14,071 nucleotides of DNA, from the NCBI GenBank assembly GCA_027016965.1, contig JALURI010000194.1, forward strand, positions 1-14,071, in the 5' to 3' direction. Below the pieces are notes generated by a model. The model worked only from the letters and a program-made list of their open reading frames with translations, did no database searches and had not been told where the DNA came from. A program made the translations under genes and the position numbers. Shown piece after piece: positions 6,318 through 13,227 of this stretch. The stretch is from Geoglobus sp. Its GTDB lineage: Archaea; Halobacteriota; Archaeoglobi; Archaeoglobales; Archaeoglobaceae. The first letter of the stretch is position 1, and the number at the start of each line of letters is the position of its first letter.

Positions 6318-7324
6318 GCTACCACCTCATAAATTTTCTTTCTTTCCAGAAGCTTTTTCAGGACGTCATTCCTGTCAACTCCACTTGCAAGAATGCTTAC
6401 AAGGGGATCATGCTTTCGGTATATCTCACCCTTGCATGGTATATCTGCAAAAAATGAATTGCCAATGGGAGATCTTTTTACAGCAGTATTTTTTTTTGCA
6501 AACACAACAGCCCTGCCTGCAAATCTCTTGGCTTTCCAGCCATCAAACTTTCCATTCATTGCATTCAGGTGAGCTCTGAACAGATTTTTCCCGTAAGCCC
6601 ACTCGATTGAGTCAAGACTGCCCTGAAATCTTGGATTTATTTCAAGAACGTACGGTTTCTCCGAGAGAATGAAATCTACCCCGACATTTCCCCTGAGCTC
6701 GAAGTAAACTGCAAGCTCCTCTGCAATCGATTTCATCTCTTTCTCAAATTTTGACGGATAGGGTGTGATGTTCCCACAGTACCTGAACCCTTCTGCACCG
6801 AATTCTTTCATACCGACAAGCATCAGATTGTTTGCGATAGACATCGCTCTCTTACCAGAGCTCAAAACCGAAACAGAACATGGAATCCCGCTTATGTATT
6901 TCTGTAAAATGTATCCTCTTTCCTTTTTATTGGAAAACCTGATCTTTTCCCCTCCACCTCCTTTTTCGGGTTTAAGAATTCCATCCTCTCCATTGCTCAG
7001 GATTTCCGGAAAGTCTATACCTATCCTTTCCAGTTCTCGGTAAAACCTTCTCTTGTTTGTTACCCTTTCAATTTTTCTGTCCGTCACATCCTCGTATCCC
7101 GAATGCCAGATTATCTCGCTCTCAAGCATCTCCGCAATTTCAACAGCCATCTTCCTGACAGATTCCGGACTGTCGTCCTCAATTTTGATTACCTTCATTG
7201 CGTAAAGGTAAAGATCTGCATCAGTGTGCTTCGTCAGACAGTAAACCTGAAAACCTGCTTTTCGGGCTGATTCAGCAACATTTCGAACGTTGCTTCCAAC
7301 TATGAGGAATCTCCTTTCTTCCAT
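6308..7324 (-). CDS. ATP-grasp carboxylate-amine ligase, substrate unknown
   Basis: A 338-residue ATP-grasp protein. The N-terminal pre-ATP-grasp Rossmann-like part opens with RFLIVGSNVRNVAESARKAG. The ATP-binding part follows, with GILKPEKGGGGEKIRF as the Gly-rich lid loop and LQKYISGIPCSVSVL. The metal-binding end is GNVGVDFILSEKPYVLEINPRFQGS, where Asp, Glu and Asn bind Mg-ATP. Ligases of this type join a carboxylate to an amine through an acyl phosphate. It resembles the uncharacterised archaeal 'predicted ATP-dependent carboligase' group more than biotin carboxylase proper. The start overlaps the cofE end by 25 bases, with GGAGG at 7340-7336, 11 bases before ATG. Its place after cofE suggests a cofactor or amino-acid conjugation role, possibly F420 or methanofuran related, but nothing in the sequence fixes the substrate. 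Confidence 0.8.
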   Translation of the reverse strand: MEERRFLIVGSNVRNVAESARKAGFQVYCLTKHTDADLYLYAMKVIKIEDDSPESVRKMAVEIAEMLESEIIWHSGYEDVTDRKIERVTNKRRFYRELERIGIDFPEILSNGEDGILKPEKGGGGEKIRFSNKKERGYILQKYISGIPCSVSVLSSGKRAMSIANNLMLVGMKEFGAEGFRYCGNITPYPSKFEKEMKSIAEELAVYFELRGNVGVDFILSEKPYVLEINPRFQGSLDSIEWAYGKNLFRAHLNAMNGKFDGWKAKRFAGRAVVFAKKNTAVKRSPIGNSFFADIPCKGEIYRKHDPLVSILASGVDRNDVLKKLLERKKIYEVVACR

Positions 7325-8061
7325 TCCTTTATTATCCTCCTGATAATATCTTCAGCTTCATCTCTGTATATGTTCTTCATTGATCCCTTGCCTGTCACAT
7401 TTATGCCCCTGATCACAACAGCCGGAATCCCATAATCTCCCTCGCCCATCAGAAGATTTGCAAAACCAGCCATCTCATCTGCTATGCATTCCACCGTTAT
7501 ATCAAGGACTCTTCCATACAGATCTTTTCTCCCTCTCCAGTCTTTCATGGGGTTGATTCCGGAAATTCCCACTGCAAATCCAGTAACACCCCTTCTGAAA
7601 CATCTGCCATTTGTGTCTGTTATGATCACTCCTATGCTCTTTCCAGTCAGCTTCCTGATTTCGTCTCTGATCTTCTTTGCAGACTCATCAGGATTTTCTG
7701 GAGGGAGAAGAATGCAGTTTTCAGGAACGTTTGTGTTATCTATTCCTGCGTTTATGCATACATTGCCAAATTTCGCCTTCACAAGCAAAAAGGGTTTTTC
7801 CAGCAAAATCTCTTCAGATTCATTGAGAACAGCCTGAACAAATCTTGGATCTTTCCCAAGATCGCTGGCGATTTTTATGGCTTTTTCCGAAGGAGAGAAA
7901 TCTTCAAGTCTTGCAACTCTTCCTTCGGCTTTTGAAACAATTGTTGAACACAATATAAGGACATCACTGTCCTCAAAGTTAAAGTGGTGGAAAAAAATTC
8001 TGGCAAGATCATCCCCTTCTCTTATCTCCGGAAGGCCTTTCAGGGGGAATACATGTATCAT
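7300..8061 (-). CDS. cofE: Coenzyme F420-0:L-glutamate ligase
   Basis: A 253-residue CofE. It uses GTP and a divalent metal to add L-glutamates through gamma linkages to F420-0, completing the redox cofactor used by F420-dependent enzymes in methanogens and Archaeoglobales. Family segments are visible in order: FPLKGLPEIREGDDL at the start, LCSTIVSKAEGR (the Ser-Lys-x-Glu-Gly-Arg motif), the NAGIDNTNV stretch, IITDTNGRCFRRGVTGFAVG, GINPMKDWRGRKDLYGR, and AVVIRGI near the end. Length is typical of the archaeal stand-alone enzyme, without the C-terminal nitroreductase domain of FbiB. The gene begins three bases after the alaS stop and overlaps the ATP-grasp gene, so the four genes are most likely one transcript. 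An AGAGG-like site lies about nine bases before the ATG. Confidence 0.92.
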   Translation of the reverse strand: MIHVFPLKGLPEIREGDDLARIFFHHFNFEDSDVLILCSTIVSKAEGRVARLEDFSPSEKAIKIASDLGKDPRFVQAVLNESEEILLEKPFLLVKAKFGNVCINAGIDNTNVPENCILLPPENPDESAKKIRDEIRKLTGKSIGVIITDTNGRCFRRGVTGFAVGISGINPMKDWRGRKDLYGRVLDITVECIADEMAGFANLLMGEGDYGIPAVVIRGINVTGKGSMKNIYRDEAEDIIRRIIKEWKKGDSS

Positions 8062-8064
8062 TCC

Positions 8065-10776
8065 TCAGATCCTCTCCCTGAGGAACGTGAAGATCTCTGC
8101 CATTACTTCATCTTTATCGGGCATTATCTGCCCTGCTCCCTGAGCCAGATCCTGTCTGCCCCCTCCACCGCCCTTCGAAAGTCTCCCTACAATTCTCATG
8201 AGGTCCCTTGCATCAATCCTCTCATCACCACTGAAAGTCACAACTTTCATGCCATTGTAGTCTGAGAGCAGCACCCCTATGAAACCCTCCCTTGCCAAAT
8301 GAATCCCTGTTTTGGCAAGCATGTCGGGAGATTCGTTAAGAATTTCCACAACTATTCTTACATCCTCAAACTCGTCAAAATCCCTGGAAATTATCTCTGC
8401 TTTCATTTTTGCAATTTCTTCCTGAAGTCTTTCAATTGTTTTCTTCTGTTCCTTCCATTCGTCAAAGAATCTCTGAACCGTTTTTGGCAGAATCTCAGGT
8501 TGAACTCTCACGATGGAACTTGCCTCTTTCAAAATGCTCTCTTCTCTTGAAATATGCTCAAGAGCCGCCTCTCCAGCAGAGTATTCGAATCTGAGAACAC
8601 CATCCTGTATTGACTCAACCTTCAGTATTTTGAACACACCGATTTCACCTGTTGTATCGACATGAGTTCCACCACATGCCTGTATGTCATTTCCAACCTT
8701 CACCACCCTTATCTCTCTTCCTGGCGGAACCCCTCCCTGGTAAAGTCTGAAACCGTACTTCTGTTCAGCCTTAATTCTGTCCATTATCTCCCAGCTTACA
8801 GCTTTATCTGCCATTATTTCCCTGTTGACCTCGAGTTCTATCTCCCTTACATCCTGCTCGCTTAGCCTTTTGTAGTGGGTTATGTCCAGTCTTGCCTTGT
8901 CCCATTCCTTCCTTGCTCCAGCCTGCCATACATGGTTCCCCAGTTTTTTCTGGAGTGCGTTTATCAGCAGATGAGTTGCCGAGTGATGTCTCATGTGTCT
9001 GAATCTTCTCTCTCTGTCAACAAAGCCCTTAATTTCGGTTCCTGATGGGATTGGGCTGTTTACCCTGTGCAGAACAACTCCATCTTCTTCCAGAACGTCA
9101 TGAACCTCCACTTTACCTCCATCAAACTCAATATACCCTGTATCGTTGTCCTGACCACCGCTTTCAGGATAAAAGGCAGTTCTGTCAAGGATAAGGTATC
9201 CATTCTCGTATCCAATCACCATTGCGGAAAATTCCAAAATCTTTGAGTTATAGTAAAGCCTTTCAGTTTGAGGATAGTTACCGAGGACAATTCTCTCTTT
9301 TTCCTTCCTTTCAGCTCTCGAATGTCTTCCTGCAAGCTCAGCGTAAAAGTCTTCAGGAATCTCAATCCCAACATTCCTTGATCTTGCAATCTCTTCCACC
9401 ATCTCAGGAGGTATGCCGTGAGAGTCATAGAATTCAATCAGATCCTCCTTTTCTATTTTCTTTTTCTTCTCAATCGTTCTCTCAATCAAAGAAACTCCTT
9501 TGGAGATTGTGTCTCTATATCTCCTTTCTTCAAGCTCCAGTATTTCCTGGATTGTTTCAAGAGGAATCTCGAACTGAAATTCCTTCAGTATTTTTCTGTG
9601 CAGATTTACAAGGTCAAAAAGGCCTGTGCTGAGTTCAAGCTCATCGGACATTCTGAGACTCCTTCTTATCATCAACCTTGCCAAGTAGCCCGAGCCGGCG
9701 TTTGAGGGAATCAGTGCATCTCCGAGCATGAAGAGGATTGCTCTTGTGTGATCTGCAAGAGCATAAACCTTTTCAAGTGGTACAACTATGCTTTCAAGCT
9801 TCTCTGTGGTTATTCCAAATTTACTGGCTATTTCAGCTCTGAGCTTGTTGAGTCTCTCTCCTCTCAGCTCACCCATGATACCTGCGAGTTTTGAGCTCTC
9901 CGCTATTATGTCTCTGATCTCCCCATCATCTACTGAAAACGGTACAGAGCTGTTTTCAAGAATTGTTCTTACAACATCACCGAAAATCGCATCATAGACA
10001 GTTGGTGTTCCCTGGGATGCCCAGACAAATCTTTCAAGTCCATAACCGGTGTCAACGATATAGTTGTCCATTTTTCTGTATCTCACGCCCTTTATGTCTA
10101 TATCGCCTTCAGGATGCTCCTCCAGATTCATGAAAACAAGAGTTGCAACCTCCAGACCTCCAACAATAGCCTCAAGACAGGGTCCAGCATTTCCTCCTCC
10201 TGCCCAGGGCTCCTCCTTGTAGACTATCTCCTCAGTTTTTACTCCAAGTTCATTTAGAAGCTCTGTGCAGTATTTAACTGTCTCGCTTTTCCAGTATATC
10301 TCCTCTTTCGGATTGTTGAAAGCATGGTGAGCCATCATCTCGAAGAGAGTTAGATGTCTTCCAGTTCTTCCAACTGAATCAAGATCGTCCATTCTGATGC
10401 ATGGCTGGGAAATTGTGAGGGGATTTGCTGGAGGTGGGACAACACCTGAAGTCACAAAGGGCTGGAAATCAGCTATGCTTGCGATTGTGAGGTAGATGTC
10501 ATCTCTCCATCTAGCAACAACCGGATATCTTTCGATTCTTGCATGATCCCTTTTTTCAAAGAATGAAAGGTAATACTCTCTCATTTCGGAAAGTGAGAAC
10601 TTTCTGTTGAATACAGGATAGCCTATAAAGGTGTAGCTCCCGCAAGGTGGGTCTCCACATATTTCCCTGCTTTCGTCTACAGTCCAGAAGTATTTTCCAC
10701 ATTTGGGGCATTTCTTTCTGGTGAATCCGTTTTCGTGGAGAAAGCTGATGTCCAGATACTCTTTATCCAGGCTCAT
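8065..10776 (-). CDS. alaS: Alanyl-tRNA synthetase, archaeal type
   Basis: A 903-residue AlaRS that charges tRNA-Ala. The archaeal N-terminal extension holds Cys-23, Cys-26, Cys-40 and Cys-45. The class II aminoacylation core includes FTSGVVPPPANPLTISQPCIR and RTGRHLTLFEMMAHHAF. The editing domain follows, with the zinc site His-x3-His (HHSATH, near 598-602) and CGGTH (near 699). The C-Ala domain includes the Gly-rich KGGGGGRQDLAQGAGQ near 871-886, which takes part in tRNA binding and oligomerisation. All key motifs are intact. No Shine-Dalgarno site precedes the ATG, but a TATA box lies about 27 bases upstream, so translation is probably leaderless. It heads the operon alaS-cofE-ATP-grasp-TIM barrel. 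Confidence 0.96.
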   Translation of the reverse strand: MSLDKEYLDISFLHENGFTRKKCPKCGKYFWTVDESREICGDPPCGSYTFIGYPVFNRKFSLSEMREYYLSFFEKRDHARIERYPVVARWRDDIYLTIASIADFQPFVTSGVVPPPANPLTISQPCIRMDDLDSVGRTGRHLTLFEMMAHHAFNNPKEEIYWKSETVKYCTELLNELGVKTEEIVYKEEPWAGGGNAGPCLEAIVGGLEVATLVFMNLEEHPEGDIDIKGVRYRKMDNYIVDTGYGLERFVWASQGTPTVYDAIFGDVVRTILENSSVPFSVDDGEIRDIIAESSKLAGIMGELRGERLNKLRAEIASKFGITTEKLESIVVPLEKVYALADHTRAILFMLGDALIPSNAGSGYLARLMIRRSLRMSDELELSTGLFDLVNLHRKILKEFQFEIPLETIQEILELEERRYRDTISKGVSLIERTIEKKKKIEKEDLIEFYDSHGIPPEMVEEIARSRNVGIEIPEDFYAELAGRHSRAERKEKERIVLGNYPQTERLYYNSKILEFSAMVIGYENGYLILDRTAFYPESGGQDNDTGYIEFDGGKVEVHDVLEEDGVVLHRVNSPIPSGTEIKGFVDRERRFRHMRHHSATHLLINALQKKLGNHVWQAGARKEWDKARLDITHYKRLSEQDVREIELEVNREIMADKAVSWEIMDRIKAEQKYGFRLYQGGVPPGREIRVVKVGNDIQACGGTHVDTTGEIGVFKILKVESIQDGVLRFEYSAGEAALEHISREESILKEASSIVRVQPEILPKTVQRFFDEWKEQKKTIERLQEEIAKMKAEIISRDFDEFEDVRIVVEILNESPDMLAKTGIHLAREGFIGVLLSDYNGMKVVTFSGDERIDARDLMRIVGRLSKGGGGGRQDLAQGAGQIMPDKDEVMAEIFTFLRERI

Positions 10777-10990
10777 CAGAAAAAAGGATGAAGGGGAGGA
10801 TATAACATTTACTCTTTAGTGGATTTTCTTAGCTGAAGATATCTCTCCAAGGTTATGTTTTCAGAGTAAACGGTACGGGAAATCTCAAACTTTTCAATCT
10901 GAACACTTTTTGATGCAGGGCTCTTGTCCCACCTCCACTTCTCTGAAAAATCTCTTCAACATCCATGGAACAAATCTGAAGGAGATGTGT
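10777..10990. other. Intergenic region between ahbC end and alaS
   Basis: These 214 bases hold the alaS promoter at their left end. There is an eight-base perfect inverted repeat, TTTACTCT (10808-10815) and AGAGTAAA (10863-10870), whose left arm overlaps the BRE position of alaS. On the minus strand, a 37-codon frame from ATG 10966 to the stop at 10853 continues in the ahbC frame after its stop codon, but lacks a ribosome site. No strong T-tract terminator for ahbC is seen. Confidence 0.4.
10800..10806 (-). promoter_or_regulatory. TATA box of alaS operon (leaderless)
   Basis: On the minus strand GTTATAT is preceded by an A-rich AGAGTAAAT that could act as BRE. The box centre is about 27 bases from the A of the alaS ATG, which predicts transcription starting at the start codon. 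The absence of a ribosome site upstream of alaS agrees. Confidence 0.55.
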
Positions 10991-12160
10991 TTAAGCTATT
11001 CCTGTCTCTTCGTCTGTGAGGTAGCAGCTTGGGTCATCCCCCCAAAGATCTCCTGCTCTTAAAGCCCTGAGTCTGAATCCTCCACATACTGATTTATATG
11101 AGCATTTTCCGCACCTTTTTCCTCTAATGTATCTTTCCTTTTCTCTCAGCTTTATGAGGAGATCATCATCAGGCTTAAGCCATATTTCGCTGAACTTTCT
11201 CTCCCTTATGTTTCCGCATGTATGATCGAACCAGAACTGATTGGGGTGGACATTTCCAAACATGTCAACATCTGCAATTCTGAATCCCGAGCTATCCCCT
11301 CCTCTGTACTTCAGGAACTCAAGGGCATGTTCTGCGAGATTCTCATCCATTTCTTTCATCTTCTGATAAAAAAAGACCCCATCAGCGGGATTATCCACTG
11401 TGAGAATCTCTGTTTTCTCTTTATTATCTCTCAACTCAAGAGATATTCTGAAAAGAAATTCCATAAGTTCTCTTCTCTCCTTCAGGTCTATGTCTATGTT
11501 GAAGTCTGCTCTTCCCGATGGAACGAGGTGATACAGACAGAATCTGGGTATTTCATTCTCAACAACCAGATCGATAACATCAGGGACATCCCTGAGGTTG
11601 AATTTTGTGACTGTAAACCTGATACCTGTGAGAATTCCTGCTGAAGCTGCATTTTCAATGCCCTTTAGAGCCCTTTTGAATGCACCCTTCAACCCCCTGA
11701 ATCTGTCATTTGTTTCCTCGGCACCATCAAGACTCACACCCACATAATCAACTCCCACCTCTGCAAGTTTCTCAGCAATTTCTCCATCAATCAAGGTTCC
11801 GTTTGTGGATAGAGATACATGCATTCTCTTTGATTTTGCATAGGCGATGAGTTCGATTATATCCTCCCTTAGCATAGGTTCTCCACCGCTCAAAAGCAGA
11901 ACAGGAACATTAATGCTCGCAAGATCGTCTATGAATTCCATTGCTTCCTGATTTGTCAGCTCTCCAGCCTTCTTTGCTCCAGCATCAGCGTAGCAGTGCA
12001 TGCATTTCAGATTGCATCTGGATGTTGTGTTCCACACTGTAACGGGAATGGGCTTTTTGCTTGCCTCAACAAGTCTTTTTGGCAGTTTCTCTCTGCTTTT
12101 GTATGTGAGCTTTTCCGAGACTGTTATTTCTCCTCCAACCATCTTGCTCAGACCAATCAT
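10991..12160 (-). CDS. ahbC: AhbC-like radical SAM heme biosynthesis enzyme
   Basis: A 389-residue radical SAM/SPASM-type enzyme. The [4Fe-4S]-SAM motif is Cys-49, Cys-53, Cys-56 (TSRCNLKCMHCYADAG), with LLLSGGEPMLREDI and STNGTLIDGE after it. C-terminal Cys for auxiliary cluster binding lie in HTCGN and at 350, 353, 359 and 379 (RCGKCSYKSVCGGFRLRA, DPSCY). The opening MIGLSKMVGGEITVSEKLTY and the PNQFWFDHTCGNIRERKFSEIW segment match my memory of AhbC. AhbC converts 12,18-didecarboxysiroheme to Fe-coproporphyrin III in the siroheme-dependent heme pathway of sulfate reducers and methanogens. AhbD or NirJ relatives are the main alternatives. The ATG overlaps the upstream Fe-S gene stop by four bases (ATGA) with GAGAGG before it, so translation is coupled. 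Confidence 0.72.
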   Translation of the reverse strand: MIGLSKMVGGEITVSEKLTYKSREKLPKRLVEASKKPIPVTVWNTTSRCNLKCMHCYADAGAKKAGELTNQEAMEFIDDLASINVPVLLLSGGEPMLREDIIELIAYAKSKRMHVSLSTNGTLIDGEIAEKLAEVGVDYVGVSLDGAEETNDRFRGLKGAFKRALKGIENAASAGILTGIRFTVTKFNLRDVPDVIDLVVENEIPRFCLYHLVPSGRADFNIDIDLKERRELMEFLFRISLELRDNKEKTEILTVDNPADGVFFYQKMKEMDENLAEHALEFLKYRGGDSSGFRIADVDMFGNVHPNQFWFDHTCGNIRERKFSEIWLKPDDDLLIKLREKERYIRGKRCGKCSYKSVCGGFRLRALRAGDLWGDDPSCYLTDEETGIA

Positions 12161-13227
12161 TTTTCCAGCCTCTCAGCAATGAATGTGGTAAGATCCTTTA
12201 TAGTTAATCCCTCAGCTCCATTCTTAAGATTTCTGTAACAGTAGGGGCACGATGTTACAGCGATATCTGCACCTGTCTCTCTAAGCTGCTGAATTCTGAT
12301 TTTCCTGACAGCTCTTGTTAGATCTCTGTAGGATACCCTAACCCCCCCTCCACCACCACAGCAGAAGGAGTCCATTTTGCTGTGTTCAGGTTCTGCGAGA
12401 TCTGCAACAAGAGACAGAACCTTTCTTGGCTCTTCAACTATACCCATGTGTCTTGCAAGGTGGCATGAATCGTGAAATGTAATCTTCATATCATCTTTTT
12501 TCAGCTTCAGTCTGTCAGCATTTATACTCAGAAATTCAGTTATGTGGAGAATATCAGCATTCAGACCACCAAATTTTTCGTAATCTTTCTTTATGGTTCT
12601 GTAACAGCCGGGACAGTTAACAAGAACTGTGATGGCTTTTGTCCTCTCTATAACCTCCTCAAGCCTCCTGAAATTTTTTTCTGCATAACTCAGATCTCCC
12701 CCTATCCTCAGTGATGTGGAGCCACAGCAGTATCTGAACTCAATTCCGAAACTGATTTCCATGCTTTTCAGTATTTTTACAGTATTCTCAAATATCTCCC
12801 TTTCTCTTGCAAGGGAAGTACATCCCGGGTAGTAAATCAGATCCACCCTGCCATCTATTTCAAATGTTTCGATTTCATCACCGTATGGATTCCCCTTTTC
12901 CACCATGTTGCTGAGAAGTCTCATGTGTCTTTCTGGAAGTATTTTCTGATTTGCATAGCCCCCTCTTGTTTGTTCTATTATGTCTGTCACATCAACATCA
13001 GATGGACATACAGCCTCGCATATCCCGCATGTGAGGCAGGAAAATATTGATCTTACAAGCTCATCGTCATCTTCCACATAGGGGGAGAGGATTATCCTCC
13101 CTCTTGGGCTGAGATGCTCCCATTTTGTCACTCTGTAAGTGGGGCAGATCTGTATGCACTTACCGCATTTTGCACATTTCAGATTCCAAATTTCCCGGGA
13201 TTTAGTATATTCTTCTGATCCAGACAA
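12157..13227 (-). CDS. GlcF/HdrD-like Fe-S oxidoreductase subunit
   Basis: A 356-residue Fe-S protein. Two ferredoxin-type [4Fe-4S] sites lie at Cys-18/21/24/28 and Cys-64/67/70/74. Two CCG domains follow: one with YYPGC, FRYCCGSTS and NCPGCYRT, the other with HDSCH, SFCCGGGGG and SCPYCYRN. This order is typical of glycolate oxidase subunit GlcF, the lactate dehydrogenase Fe-S subunit and HdrD relatives. It likely takes electrons from the FAD subunit encoded just upstream and passes them to a quinone or heterodisulfide-type acceptor. The start is TTG at 13227, backed by GGAGGGTGA at 13240-13232, and overlaps the FAD gene by 49 bases. No membrane helix is seen, so any membrane contact would be peripheral. 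Confidence 0.85.
   Translation of the reverse strand: MSGSEEYTKSREIWNLKCAKCGKCIQICPTYRVTKWEHLSPRGRIILSPYVEDDDELVRSIFSCLTCGICEAVCPSDVDVTDIIEQTRGGYANQKILPERHMRLLSNMVEKGNPYGDEIETFEIDGRVDLIYYPGCTSLAREREIFENTVKILKSMEISFGIEFRYCCGSTSLRIGGDLSYAEKNFRRLEEVIERTKAITVLVNCPGCYRTIKKDYEKFGGLNADILHITEFLSINADRLKLKKDDMKITFHDSCHLARHMGIVEEPRKVLSLVADLAEPEHSKMDSFCCGGGGGVRVSYRDLTRAVRKIRIQQLRETGADIAVTSCPYCYRNLKNGAEGLTIKDLTTFIAERLEK

Noticed and set aside
10853..10966. A 37-codon minus-strand frame after ahbC, in the same frame as ahbC past its stop
   Set aside because: It lacks a ribosome site and a recognisable motif, and overlaps the region before the alaS promoter. A stop-codon readthrough product is possible but unsupported.
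11222..11644. Plus-strand frame of 140 codons opposite ahbC
   Set aside because: It is fully antisense to a gene with clear radical SAM and SPASM-type motifs and has no family features of its own.
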